Positions 9,171 through 17,593 of a stretch of 64,000 nt of DNA are shown in pieces. Made by a program: the position numbers and the translations under genes. This stretch comes from JASHPR01 sp963778075 (GTDB lineage: Bacteria > Actinomycetota > Actinomycetes > Streptosporangiales > Streptosporangiaceae). Below the pieces are notes generated by a model. The model had not been told where the DNA came from, searched no databases, and worked only from the letters and a program-made list of their open reading frames with translations. The stretch covers positions 620,001 through 684,000 of the forward strand of contig CAVZTJ010000001.1 of NCBI GenBank assembly GCA_963778075.1. Direction: 5' to 3'. Each line of letters begins with the position of its first letter. Position 1 is the first letter of the stretch.

Positions 9171-10376
9171 TCAGGCGACCTGCGCAAACACGCCCGTCTG
9201 ATGCAATTCCCGAGGGTTCAGGTAGACGCCGGTCGACTGGACCGACTGGTGACCGAGGATGCCGGCGATCTGCTCGACCGGCGTGCCGCCCTCCATCAGC
9301 CGGGTCGCCAGCGTATGTCTGAGCGAGTGCATGCCATGACGGCGTTTCTCGCTCACCGGGACGTGCGCCACCCGGGCGTGCTTGACCAGGATCTGATGCA
9401 GATGGTCCTGGTCGGAGAACGGCCCGATCGGGGCCAGGTGCCGCAGGAACACCTGCGGGCAGTCACTGCCCGGCCGGCCATGGCGGATGTAGTCGATCAC
9501 CGCCCAGCCGATCTCCTTCAGCAGCGGCAGCTGCACCCGGTCACCGGTCTTGGCCTGCGTCACGAACAGCCGGTTGCCCGGCCAGTCGAAGTCGGCGAAC
9601 TCCAGCCGCCGGATATCGGCGCCGCGCAGCCCGAGCCTGGTGATCAGCATGATGATCGCGTAGTCGCGCTTCCCGCACGGGTTGTCCCGGTCGATCGCGT
9701 CGATGATCCTGGCCACCTCGCCGGGATCCCACACCGACGGGATCCTGGCCTGCCTGCTGGAGCGTGCCGCCGGGACCGCCTCCAGGCACGTGGCATCGAC
9801 CAGGCCGTCAGCGGACGCGAACCGCAGGAAAGACCGCACCGCGCACAGCTTCTGCTCGACAGTCTTGAACTGGTATCCGGCCAGCGTGGCGACGAACGCC
9901 CCGATCATGGCGGCGTCGCAGGAGGCCAGCCCGCCGCGGGTGCCGGCGAACGCGACGAACTCCCCGGCCAGCGTCCCGTAAGTCCGCACGGTCGAGGCCG
10001 AGCGCCCAGCCGAGCGCAGGTGCGCCTGGAACCGGGCCACCGCCTCGGCACCCGGCCCGTCCAGCTTGCTCACCGACCGGTTATAGCGCCGCAGCACCGC
10101 CCCGTGCGCCGCGTACTCGCCGAGCATCGCGGCCACCCTGAACAGATAGATGTCATTCGGCTTCAGCGTGCCCGCCTGCTCCTTGGCGAAGAACCCGCAC
10201 GCCTCGTCGACCCACGCCATCGCCGCGCCCAGCGAGAACTCCCCGATGCCGCGGGCAGCGAAGTGGTTCTGCATGCGGCGCCAGCAGCCCCGGTACCAGA
10301 CCATCGTCGAGTGCTTGTAACCCAGACGCCGTAACTCCGCGTCCAGGCCCGACACCAGCGCAGACAAAGTCGCCAT
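9171..10376 (-). CDS. Tyrosine recombinase A (RitA-like), first gene of the transposon
   Basis: A 401-aa recombinase. The ATG at 10376 is preferred because it follows a clear GGAGGT ribosome site; a longer frame to 10412 lacks one. An N-terminal helical region of about 105 residues precedes a second SAM-like domain (about 110-200). The catalytic domain has Arg251 (GLRGADIRRL), Lys276, His350-x-x-Arg353 (HSLRH), His376 (ILGH) and Tyr385 (GVYLNP). The longer N-terminus than its partners matches RitA-like first recombinases. Its start lies 68 bp from the right inverted repeat, leaving little space for a promoter outside the repeat itself. Confidence 0.9.
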   Translation of the reverse strand: MATLSALVSGLDAELRRLGYKHSTMVWYRGCWRRMQNHFAARGIGEFSLGAAMAWVDEACGFFAKEQAGTLKPNDIYLFRVAAMLGEYAAHGAVLRRYNRSVSKLDGPGAEAVARFQAHLRSAGRSASTVRTYGTLAGEFVAFAGTRGGLASCDAAMIGAFVATLAGYQFKTVEQKLCAVRSFLRFASADGLVDATCLEAVPAARSSRQARIPSVWDPGEVARIIDAIDRDNPCGKRDYAIIMLITRLGLRGADIRRLEFADFDWPGNRLFVTQAKTGDRVQLPLLKEIGWAVIDYIRHGRPGSDCPQVFLRHLAPIGPFSDQDHLHQILVKHARVAHVPVSEKRRHGMHSLRHTLATRLMEGGTPVEQIAGILGHQSVQSTGVYLNPRELHQTGVFAQVA

Positions 10377-10444
10377 GACAGCTGACCTCCGATCATGCTG
10401 ACCCGGCACCATGCCGGAACAGGATGATCAGAATCCTCGGCGCA

Positions 10445-10526
10445 TTATGCGCAGTGCCCGACCGCCGACAGCGCTGTCACCAGGGCGAGCAGGCCGGCGC
10501 TGCGCATAACCCGGCACTGCTCATAA
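10445..10526 (-). repeat. Right terminal inverted repeat, 82 bp
   Basis: Inverted copy of 2096-2177 with one mismatch. It carries the decamer TTATGMGCAG three times: 10445-10454 in plus orientation, and 10500-10509 and 10517-10526 inverted. It lies just upstream of recombinase A and probably also contains the operon promoter. Confidence 0.95.
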
Positions 10527-10558
10527 GGCGGCTTATGCGCAGCTGCGCATAAGCCGCC
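10527..10558. repeat. Perfect 32-bp palindrome outside the right end
   Basis: Each half is GGCGGCTTATGCGCAG. Its core is two inverted TTATGCGCAG decamers back to back (10533-10552), flanked by GGCGGC and GCCGCC. The outer GCCGCC (10553-10558) is the right copy of the target duplication. The palindrome has no counterpart at the left end and looks like an isolated recombinase core site or a product of a second end-processing event. Confidence 0.85.
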
Positions 10559-11305
10559 CTGGGGAGTTCCCTCCTCGGTCGGCGCGAATGACCCGTCCTC
10601 GACCACTCCGGCCTTCAGCCAGCCCGCGATCATGTCCCTGGCGGGGAATGACCCGAGCGCGGCGAGTAGCCGAGCATGATCAATTCTGTCGAACGCCGCC
10701 GACAAGTCGGCGTCCACGATCCACACCCGCTTGCTCTTGCCTTTCAGCGTGGTGAACAGCGCAGCGATCGCGTCGGCGCAGCCACGGCCCGGCCGGAACC
10801 CATACGATCGGGGCTCAAACCGGGCCTCCCACTCAGGTTCCAGCGCGTGGCGGACCCGTGCCTGGTGGCAGCGGTCAGCGAGCACGGGAATGCCGAGCGG
10901 GCGGCGTTTTCCGTTGGCCTTCGGCACATACACGCGCCGGACCGGCACGGGCTGCCAGGAGGAGATTGTCTGGTGGACCCAGACTGCCATCTCTGCCCTG
11001 GCCGTCGACGACAGCGCAACCTGCCCATCGATCCCGGCGGTCCTGCGCCCAGCATTGCGCTGCGTCACCTGCCGCACGCTGACCAGCGTGTTCGACCAGG
11101 ATCGCAGCATCATCTTCTGCAGCGACCGGACCGTGGCCCAGTCCTGCTCCCGCGTCGCCTTGAAGATCCTCCGCCGCAGCCGCCCTGCGTTGCCCTCATG
11201 CAGCCGCCAGTCAATGGCGTCCCAGTCCGGCACGTCCTCCGGTCCGTTCACCGTCACGGTGTCCAACTTGCCCTTCGGTTCGGAAGGCTTGGTCAGCATC
11301 AGCAT
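10553..11305 (-). pseudogene. Group II intron reverse transcriptase, N-terminal part
   Basis: Encodes the first part of the intron RT up to GTPQGG. Fingers/palm motifs are present: RNAGRRTAGIDG, VYVPKANGKRRPLGIP, FEPRSYGFRPGRGCADAI, the first catalytic aspartate in DADLSAAFDRIDH and the EEGTPQGG turn. After GG the natural frame is broken by the transposon end and continues into its repeat. The partner fragment is at 1028-2095. Start ATG at 11305 or 11299. The coding sequence is otherwise undamaged. Confidence 0.88.
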
Positions 11306-11829
11306 TCAAAGGCTCACCTGCCCACGTCAGCACCCTTGCGGGCCAGCCACGCGGCTGGTATCCGGCCAGTTATCCCCGGCGGCCGGCGGAGGTGCCAGCC
11401 ATGACGCCGCGGTTTCCTGTCGCCTTTCGGCCACCGGCATTCGCTTGTTGGGCGTCCTTTCCCGCCGGGGAGTTCCGCTCTCCTCACGGTCGGCCTACCA
11501 GGCAGTGCCTGGACCCCGGCAGGGTTTCCACGTTCCGCACATCCGAGTCACGGCCGGATTGGGTGCCCTCTTTACCCCGAGGCCCAGCGGTGCTCTCACG
11601 GCCGGTCCGATCCCTCCGGCCGCCGCTCGCCCCCTCTTCCAGGGGCCAGGCCCTATCACCCCGGCGTTCATCCCATCTCCCGGAGCTATCTATTACGAGG
11701 CGTCATCAAGGGTTCACTTGCGTTCACCCGCCCGGCCTTCCCCCTTGCCTGTAATCCCCGGATGGAGCGGGGACTTCTTGGGCTTACTCCCTGGGCTTCG
11801 CACCCCAGCAGGCAGGACCTGCGGCGCAC
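11306..11829 (-). ncRNA. Group II intron 5' structural region
   Basis: This 524-nt stretch between the GTGCG end and the RT start has no convincing gene. It holds short inverted pairs and segments typical of intron domains I-IV. The first bases read GTGCGCCGCAGG and a GGTGCGAAGCCC segment follows, similar to starts of other bacterial group II introns. Exact domain borders cannot be drawn without folding the RNA. Confidence 0.55.
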
Positions 11830-11936
11830 GCCAGGGCGGGGGACGGGCATCGAGCACACACCCGGAGCTACACGACCGGCATAACCGGACCTCCAATCCG
11901 CGAGCTCACTCGCAATGTGCGACCTCGTGTCGCACG

Positions 11937-12356
11937 ATCGGGGTGGATATGACCCGCTTCCCCACCGCCGGCCACCTGGTGTCGTGGGCCAAGTTCGCGC
12001 CCCGGGCCCGGCAGTCGGCGGGCAAGAGCAAACCCGGGTCCACCGGCAAGGGCAACCCCTGGATCGGCGGCACTCTCGGCGAGGCCGGCATCGGCGCCGC
12101 CCGGACCAAGACTTTCCTGGGATCGCGCTACCACCGGATCGCCCGCCGCCGGGGCAAGCAGCGCGCCCTGGTCGCGGTCGGCAACTCGATCCTGGTCATC
12201 GCCTGGCACCTGCTCGGCGACCCCGCCGCCCGGTTTGCTGACCTCGGCCCCGACTGGCACGACCGCCTCGCCCCGATCCGGCGCAAGCGTCAGCTCATCG
12301 CCGAACTCGAACGGCTATCCGGCAAGAAAGTCCTTCTCCAGGAGGCCGCCGCCTGA
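11937..12356 (+). pseudogene. IS110-family transposase, C-terminal fragment
   Basis: 139 codons in one open frame match the Transposase_20 part of IS110-type DEDD transposases: GVDMTRFPTAGHLVSWAKFA, the SAGKSKPGSTGKGNPWIGG loop, GSRYHRIARRRGKQRALVAV and ILVIAWHLL, with the stop at 12354-12356. The N-terminal DEDD catalytic domain is absent, and the sequence before ATC at 11937 bears no resemblance. The intron lies immediately upstream, so truncation may be connected with earlier rearrangement. No matching insertion-sequence ends were recognised. Confidence 0.85.
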
Positions 12357-12720
12357 CCCATCACACCCTCAACCCGGCTCCGCTAACGCTCCGCCGGGTG
12401 CTGCCGCGCGCCCGGCTCAGGTCCGATTTTCGATTCAGCTCTGGCCCGAGCGCTGCTCACCGGGCGATATCTGCCACCCCGGCAGAACGGTTCCCGCGCG
12501 CCACCAAGCCGCGGCGGAGCAAGGCCGACGTAGCCCGGCGCCATTCTCTGCGCCCGGAGTTGTCCAGCTAGCCCGGGAATCGGCTGGCAGACCCGCTGAC
12601 GAGCCCCGGATGACCAGCGCAACCGGGAAACAAGGGGTTCGCCGAGGCGCTGGGCCGACCCGGAGCAGGCAGCCGCGCCGGAGGGCCGCCAGTACACGCC
12701 GGCCTGCCGCTGGGGAGGAC
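12357..12720. other. Non-coding remnant DNA, nothing recognised
   Basis: About 360 bp between the IS110 fragment and the ABC-2 permease fragment. Open frames here lack homology and normal codon structure. I see no repeats, promoter or RNA gene. Confidence 0.5.
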
Positions 12721-13134
12721 TTATGCGTCCCGCAGGCGAAGCAGCAGTCCGCCGAGCAGTAGCGCGCCTGTGGCCCAGGCGGCGAGCACGCCGAGGGCCG
12801 CCCACGGGTTGATGGGCATGCCGCGCAGCCCGGTTGTCGCCTAGATGGCCAGTCCGGCGGACTGGGGAGATCTGCTCCAAGTGCCGTTGCCACTGCTGGT
12901 TGGAGACCGCGGCTGCGACGACCGGAAACAGGTACAGCAGGCCGAGGATTACGCCGATCGCCGCCGCGGAATCCCGGACCGCGGTGGCTATGCCGAGCCC
13001 GAGCAGGCCGATGAGACTCAGGCACAGGACCGACCCGGGGGCGGCGCGCGAGTACGGTCCGTTCGCCAGAGACCGCAGCGGGTAACCATGCGCCGGGGTG
13101 AGACCATGGCCGGGCAAGATCAGGCGCAGGCCCG
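12721..13134 (-). pseudogene. ABC-2 type permease, C-terminal fragment with frameshift and stop
   Basis: Minus-strand translation gives HGLTPAHGYP, then a hydrophobic region with SVLCLSLIGLLGLGIATAVR and AAIGVILGLLYLFPVVAAAV. A frame change follows at about 12860 and the sequence continues, after an in-frame TAG (expected CAG in AIQATTGLR), with MPINPWAALGVLAAW and LLLGGLLLRLRDA. The stop is at 12721-12723. These are the last helices of an ABC-2 permease of antibiotic-export type. A frameshift, a nonsense codon and a missing N-terminal half show a decayed gene. Confidence 0.75.
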
Positions 13135-13183
13135 TGTGTTCTGCCGAAGGGCAGTTACCCGAAGCGCAGAAACCGGGCACCGC

Positions 13184-13591
13184 TGGGTCGAGGGATGTGT
13201 CTGGGACAGCCTGAGGCTCACCGAACACCATCTGGGCAACCTGGCCGAAGCCGCCGCCTGCTACCAGCGCGCGCTCAGCGTGTCCCGGGAATACTGCGAC
13301 CGCGTCTTTGAAGCTGACGCCCTCACCAGCCTCGGCGACACCTGCCACGCTGCCGGCGAGCTGGCTCAGGCAAGGGATGCTTGGCAGCAGGCGCTGGCTA
13401 CCTGCGAGGACATCCAGCATCCCGACATCGGCCAGGTCCGCACCAAACTCGCCAGCACAACGAACCATGCAACTCAGGACCATTCGCGTAGCAATCCGCC
13501 CGGGACCCTGTCCGCGAGCGCATCCGCCCTCGGTAGCTATTGCCGACTACTCCCAGCGTGGTATGCCGGCGCCAGACGGCATCCTTGCTGA
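13184..13591 (+). pseudogene. AfsR/SARP-type regulator, C-terminal TPR fragment
   Basis: The first 90 codons match the last tetratricopeptide repeats of AfsR-like regulators: WDSLRLTEHHLGNLAEAAAC, YQRALSVSREYCDRVFEADA, TSLGDTCHAAGELAQARDAW and HPDIGQVRTKLAS. The N-terminal DNA-binding, BTAD and NB-ARC domains are absent. The in-frame sequence upstream is unrelated. After KLAS the frame continues for 46 unconserved codons. This is the fifth gene remnant in this region. Not expected to be functional. Confidence 0.7.
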
Positions 13592-13654
13592 CCAGGCAAA
13601 AGTCGCTTCCTGTGCACGACGACTGGGGGCCGCCAGGTCGGCAGCATCGCTGGT

Positions 13655-15175
13655 ATGGAAACAACATCCTCCGCAATCATCCAGGCACCTCCCGACCGCC
13701 GGCGGTGGCTGATCCTGGGCACCGTCGGCCTCGCCCAGCTCATGGTCGTGCTGGACACCGCGATTGTGAACATCGCGCTGCCGTCGGCGCAGCAGGCCCT
13801 GGGCTTCAGCACCGCGGACCGGCAGTGGGTGGTGACCGCCTACGCGCTGGCGTTCGGCAGCCTGCTGCTGCTCGGCGGGCGGCTGGGCGACCTGATCGGG
13901 CGCAAGACCACGTTCCTGGCCGGGGCGCTGGGCTTCGCCGCAGCGTCGGCCGTCGGCGGCGCGGCCACCAGCTTCGGCATGCTGGTCGCAGCGCGGGCCA
14001 CCCAGGGTGCGTTCGGCGCGCTGCTCGCGCCCGCGGCGCTGTCGATCCTGTCCACGACGTTCAGCGACCCGAAAGAACGCGGCAAGGCGTTCGGCGTCTA
14101 CGGCGCGATCGTCGGCGCCGGCGGCGCGATCGGCCTGGTGCTCGGCGGCATCCTGACCGAGTACCTGTCCTGGCGCTGGTGCCTGTACGTGAACCTGTTC
14201 TTCGCCGGGCTCGCGGTGATCGGAGCGGTACTGCTGCTCAGGCACCAGCGCGTCGGCACCAGGCCGCGGCTGGATCTGCCCGGCGCGGTGGCCGTCTCAG
14301 CCTCGATGTTCTGCCTGGTCTACGGGTTCTCCAACGCCGCGAACCACAGCTGGGGCACGCCGTCCACCTACGGATTCCTGGCCGCAGGCGTGGCGCTGCT
14401 GGCCGGGTTCGCGTTCTGGCAGACCCGCGCGGCCAGCCCGCTGCTGCCGCCCCGGGTGGTGCTCGACCGCAACCGCGGCGGCGCCTACCTGGCGGTGCTC
14501 ATCGCCGGCGCGGGCATGTTCGGCATCTTCCTGTTCCTGACCTACTACATGCAGCAGACGCTTGGCTACTCCCCGGTGGTCAGCGGGGTCGCGTTCCTGC
14601 CGGTGATCGCGATGGTGGTGGTGGCCGCCAACCTGTCCAACGTGGTGCTGCTCCCCCGGCTCGGCCCCAGGCCGCTGGTCACCGCCGGCATGCTGCTGGC
14701 CGCGGGCAGCCTGGTGTGGCTGACCAGGATCGGAGTGCACTCAAGCTATGAGTCGGCGGTGCTCGGCCCGCTGCTGCTGGCCGGGCTAGGTTTCGGCTTC
14801 ACGATCGCGCCGTCGATGAACACCGGGACGTTCGGTGTGGCGCCGCAGGACGCGGGCGCGGCCTCGGCCACGCTCAACACCGGCCAGCAGGTCGGCGGCT
14901 CGATCGGCACCTCCCTGCTCAACACGATCTTCGCCGGCGCGGTCGCGCAGTACCTGACCAGCCACCTGAGCCCGGCCACCCTGGTGCACGGGCGCCCGGC
15001 GCCGTCGCTGACCGAGATGTCGCTGATCCACGGCTACACCACCGGGTTCTGGGTCGCCGCGGCCATCTTCGGCGCCGGTGCGGTGATCTGCGGCACGCTG
15101 CTGCGTTCCGGCCCGCTCCGCTCCCCCGTTCCCACGGCCGCTTCGGCCAAGGCAGAGCCCGTCCTCCAGCGGTGA
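13655..15175 (+). CDS. MFS exporter, DHA2/EmrB-QacA family, 14 TM
   Basis: The 506-aa membrane protein begins with a short cytoplasmic tail. The first helix is LMVVLDTAIVNIALPSAQQA, motif A is GGRLGDLIGRKTTF, and motif C-like glycine-rich helices occur in GAIVGAGGAIGLVLGGILTE. Fourteen hydrophobic segments fit proton-driven multidrug efflux in the cytoplasmic membrane. The gene is complete and ends at a strong hairpin. No TetR-type regulator is adjacent; only remnants lie upstream. The ATG at 13655 has a weak ribosome site. Its substrate cannot be told from sequence. Confidence 0.9.
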   Translation: METTSSAIIQAPPDRRRWLILGTVGLAQLMVVLDTAIVNIALPSAQQALGFSTADRQWVVTAYALAFGSLLLLGGRLGDLIGRKTTFLAGALGFAAASAVGGAATSFGMLVAARATQGAFGALLAPAALSILSTTFSDPKERGKAFGVYGAIVGAGGAIGLVLGGILTEYLSWRWCLYVNLFFAGLAVIGAVLLLRHQRVGTRPRLDLPGAVAVSASMFCLVYGFSNAANHSWGTPSTYGFLAAGVALLAGFAFWQTRAASPLLPPRVVLDRNRGGAYLAVLIAGAGMFGIFLFLTYYMQQTLGYSPVVSGVAFLPVIAMVVVAANLSNVVLLPRLGPRPLVTAGMLLAAGSLVWLTRIGVHSSYESAVLGPLLLAGLGFGFTIAPSMNTGTFGVAPQDAGAASATLNTGQQVGGSIGTSLLNTIFAGAVAQYLTSHLSPATLVHGRPAPSLTEMSLIHGYTTGFWVAAAIFGAGAVICGTLLRSGPLRSPVPTAASAKAEPVLQR

Positions 15176-15183
15176 CCCGGCCC

Positions 15184-15218
15184 GGGGATTCCAGTGGCTG
15201 GCCAGCACTGGAATCCCC
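15184..15218 (+). terminator. Hairpin terminator after the MFS exporter
   Basis: A perfect 13-bp stem, GGGGATTCCAGTG pairing with CACTGGAATCCCC, encloses a 9-nt loop, starting 9 bp after the stop. There is no T-run, as is common in high-GC actinomycetes. Confidence 0.8.
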
Positions 15219-15407
15219 TAACCGCGTCCCGCCGCCTCGCAAGGCAACCCTCGGGCGAGTCCGACCGGCGTGGTCACCGGGCTCCTGCTAACCGCTGGCA
15301 ACGACCTCGCCCCAGCGACAGCCGCTAGCCTGCCCAGCCGCGCGTCCGGCTTCGGCTACGGCTGCCACACGCTGGATGCCTGGCTACTGAAATTTTTGCT
15401 TCATGTA

Positions 15408-15437
15408 TTGACCCTGATTCTGAAACACTAGTACCGT
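15408..15437 (+). promoter_or_regulatory. Candidate promoter of the peptide-catabolism operon
   Basis: TTGACC at 15408-15413 and TACCGT at 15432-15437 are separated by 18 bp, in the otherwise gene-free 15219-15521 region. The surrounding 15385-15440 is unusually AT-rich for this window. A leader of about 80 nt would precede the first gene. Confidence 0.5.
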
Positions 15438-15521
15438 CTCACCAACCTTCGGCCAGGTTTGCCCAGCAGCAGGCGGTGCTCACCAGGCCGCAGTACCCCT
15501 GGCAGTTAGGGTCGGTGGTGG

Positions 15522-16736
15522 TTGGTGTGTGCAGCAAAGCTCTTGCTTCGCGGCGGCCGGGTTTTTGGCTCTGACGGCACGCTCAGGGCAGCAGACGTGC
15601 TGATCGAGCAGGACAGCATCAGTGAGGTAGGCGCGCAGCTCGCCGTTCCGGCCTCAGCACAGGTCGTCGAGCTCTCTGGGAAAGCGGTGCTGCCGGGTCT
15701 CATCGATGCCCACACGCATCTCACGCATGGTTACGAGGGTGTTGTCGAGGACCGCGAGGCGGGCCAAGGCGTCCGGTCAAGCTTTCAGGCACTGCGGGCG
15801 CTACGGGCCGGGCTCACAACCGTGCGGGAACTCGGCAGCTATCGCCAGGCCGACATAGCGCTGCGGGATGCCATCCGGGCCGGCCGTGCGCTGGGTCCCC
15901 GGATGTTGTGTGCAGGAACTTACCTGGCGATCACCGGCGGGCATGGCCATCCGAAGGGCCGGGCTGCGGACGGTCCCGACGAGGTGCGGCGCGCAGTCCG
16001 CGAGCAATTCCTGGCCGGAGCGGACCTGATCAAGGTGATGTGCAGCGGCGGAGCGGCCCGGGAGGACGAATCACCCGATGCCAGCCAGTACACCGCCGAG
16101 GAGATCGGCGCCATCGTCGACGAGGCAGGCCTGGCAGGCCGACGGGTGGCCGCGCACGCACACCCGGCGCGGTCGATCAAGTGGGCAGTCCAGGCAGGCG
16201 CGTACTCCATCGAGCACGGAACCTTCCTCGACGACGAATGCTGCGACCTGCTGGCGGAGCGCGGCGCCTTCCTGGTGCCGACGCTCAACGTGTACAAGAC
16301 CCTCGCCGGAAGCACACAGTGGCCGCACCTGCGGGAGCGCGCTGCATTCCTCTACGAGCACAAAGTCGGGACCTTCCGGCGAGCCGCCCAGCGCGGCGTG
16401 AAGTGGGCCGTCGGCTCCGACACCAGCATGTTCCTGCCGATCGAGAATTTCCACCAGGAACTCACGACGGTTTCGGACGCCCTGGAGATCGATCCGCCAG
16501 CGGTGCTCCAGGCCGCCACAAAGGGCAACGCCACCCTGCTTGGTCTGGACCGCCTCGGCGAGATCGCGCCGGGATATCTGGCGGACCTGATCGTGGTCGA
16601 TGACGGTGATCCCACCCATGACCTCGCTGCTCTGCGGGAGGTGCGCTACACGATCGCGGCGGGCCGACTGATCGACTGGGCGGCCTTCGAGAACGCCATG
16701 GGGCCGCGCTGGTTCGACCGCCACGGCGGGGCCTAG
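15522..16736 (+). CDS. Metal-dependent amidohydrolase (imidazolonepropionase/prolidase-like)
   Basis: A 404-aa TIM-barrel amidohydrolase with N- and C-terminal beta-sandwich segments. Ligand motifs are in order: DAHTHLTH (HxH), the Lys of LIKVMCSGG that is usually carboxylated to bridge two metals, AHAH, IEHGT and GSDTSM. This pattern fits the subgroup that hydrolyses Xaa-Pro dipeptides or cyclic amides. The start is TTG 15522 or GTG 15525. It opens a plus-strand operon and ends 2 bp before the M55 peptidase gene. With the peptide transporter downstream, a peptidic or N-acylated substrate is likely; the exact one is unknown. Confidence 0.85.
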   Translation: MVCAAKLLLRGGRVFGSDGTLRAADVLIEQDSISEVGAQLAVPASAQVVELSGKAVLPGLIDAHTHLTHGYEGVVEDREAGQGVRSSFQALRALRAGLTTVRELGSYRQADIALRDAIRAGRALGPRMLCAGTYLAITGGHGHPKGRAADGPDEVRRAVREQFLAGADLIKVMCSGGAAREDESPDASQYTAEEIGAIVDEAGLAGRRVAAHAHPARSIKWAVQAGAYSIEHGTFLDDECCDLLAERGAFLVPTLNVYKTLAGSTQWPHLRERAAFLYEHKVGTFRRAAQRGVKWAVGSDTSMFLPIENFHQELTTVSDALEIDPPAVLQAATKGNATLLGLDRLGEIAPGYLADLIVVDDGDPTHDLAALREVRYTIAAGRLIDWAAFENAMGPRWFDRHGGA

Positions 16737-16738
16737 GC

Positions 16739-17593
16739 ATGCCCGTCAGCATTCTGATCTCTGCAGACATGGAAGGTGCCACCGGCGTGGCGACGCCCGA
16801 GGACGTGGTGCCAGGCACCGGGGCATGGGCAGGCGCCAGGGACTGCTGGACCGAGGACGTCAACGCGGCTGTTGCCGCCCTGCTTGAGCACGGAGCTGAC
16901 GAGGTCGTCGTCACCGACGCGCACGGCAACGGCAGCAACCTGGAGACCGGCCGCATCGATCCGCGCGCCACTCTGATCAGGGGTCGATCGCGACGCTTCG
17001 GCATGCTGGAAGGTATCGACAGCGGAGTACAAGGGGCGGTGTTCCTCGGCTATCACGGCACGGCCGGCTCCGGCGGCGTACTCAGCCATGCGTTCATGAC
17101 AGCCGGGATCCACACGCTGCGTGTCAACGGGGAGCCTGCTGGCGAAGGAACGATCAACGCCCATCTCGCCGCCTTCTTCGCCGTACCGGTGCTGATGGTG
17201 TCCGGTGACGAGGCGGCCTGCGCGGAGGCGGCCAGTTACGCCCCGGGTGCAGAACTAGTGAGCACTAAACGAGCGCTGACCCGATTCACGGCCCGGCTCC
17301 GGCCGACGACCGCGGTCCGGCAGGACCTGTCCGTGGCTGCCGAACGGGCACTCCAGGGACTGGAGCGGGGGCATGTGGCCGCTGCGGAACCGCCCGGCCC
17401 GGCGGGTGAGCTCTGCGCCGAGATCGAGTTCAGCAGCGAGAACTGTGCCCAAGCCGCTTCGGCCATCCCGGACGTGCAGATAACCGGATCACGATCCGTC
17501 CGCTACAGCTCCCATGACACGGCGACGTGGTACCGGTGCCTCGGCGCTATCTGGACGCTGGCCCGCTCCGCCCTGGGGGACAGCTATGGCTGA
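16739..17593 (+). CDS. M55-family D-aminopeptidase (DppA-like)
   Basis: A 284-aa zinc peptidase of the DppA family, which releases N-terminal D-amino acids from short peptides in the cytoplasm. Expected ligand segments are present: ISADMEGATGV (Asp10 and Glu12), TDAHGNGSN (His), GYHGTAGSG (His) and GEGTINAH (Glu). Length matches the family. It is 2 bp after the amidohydrolase stop and overlaps the next start by 8 bp, so all three are translationally linked. In other bacteria dppA-type genes sit with dipeptide ABC transporters, as here. This gene is the main argument that the operon handles D-amino acid peptides. Confidence 0.9.
   Translation: MPVSILISADMEGATGVATPEDVVPGTGAWAGARDCWTEDVNAAVAALLEHGADEVVVTDAHGNGSNLETGRIDPRATLIRGRSRRFGMLEGIDSGVQGAVFLGYHGTAGSGGVLSHAFMTAGIHTLRVNGEPAGEGTINAHLAAFFAVPVLMVSGDEAACAEAASYAPGAELVSTKRALTRFTARLRPTTAVRQDLSVAAERALQGLERGHVAAAEPPGPAGELCAEIEFSSENCAQAASAIPDVQITGSRSVRYSSHDTATWYRCLGAIWTLARSALGDSYG

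Larger units (their letters stand above)
2096..10526 (-). mobile_element. RIT-like transposon with multiple tyrosine recombinases
   Basis: The element is 8431 bp, bounded by 82-bp inverted repeats that differ at one base, and flanked by a 6-bp duplication. All its genes run on the minus strand: recombinase A (10376-9171), recombinase B (9038-7917), HTH (7916-7584), zinc-ribbon dead recombinase (7580-5175), SDR (5136-4300), recombinase C (4213-3191) and recombinase D (3246-2197). RIT elements (recombinase in trio) have three adjacent tyrosine recombinases between inverted repeats. Here a fourth recombinase, two accessory proteins and a passenger enzyme are added. Near identity of the repeats and the cleanly restorable target indicate recent insertion. 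Confidence 0.85.
980..11829 (-). mobile_element. Group II intron, interrupted by an 8.4 kb transposon
   Basis: The element runs on the minus strand. Its 5' end fits GTGCG at 11829-11825, the usual group II start. About 520 nt of structured leader follow, then the reverse-transcriptase/maturase gene and a domain V hairpin at 995-1029. The RT gene is split at 10553/2095 by the recombinase transposon. Excising 2096-10558 restores an unbroken GTPQGGVISP motif. The 3' limit is inferred from the return of MFS homology at 978; I see no clear domain VI, so that end may be truncated. The intron lies antisense to the MFS remnant and abuts an IS110 remnant on its other side. Confidence 0.75.

Noticed and set aside
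7509..10334. A 941-codon plus-strand frame over the recombinases
   Set aside because: It is antisense to two recombinases and the HTH gene, all with intact motifs, and has no recognisable domain.
2096..10526. Prophage or integrative plasmid because of many integrases
   Set aside because: No phage structural, replication or transfer genes occur, and there is a transposon-like pair of inverted ends with a short target duplication.
10731..12356. A 541-codon plus-strand frame
   Set aside because: Only its last 140 codons (from 11937) match a transposase; the rest lies antisense to the intron RT and structural RNA and is an accidental open frame.
12383..13483. A complete 366-codon minus-strand gene
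   Set aside because: Only the middle matches an ABC-2 permease end; the true C-terminus continues in another frame with a stop codon, so the long frame is fortuitous.
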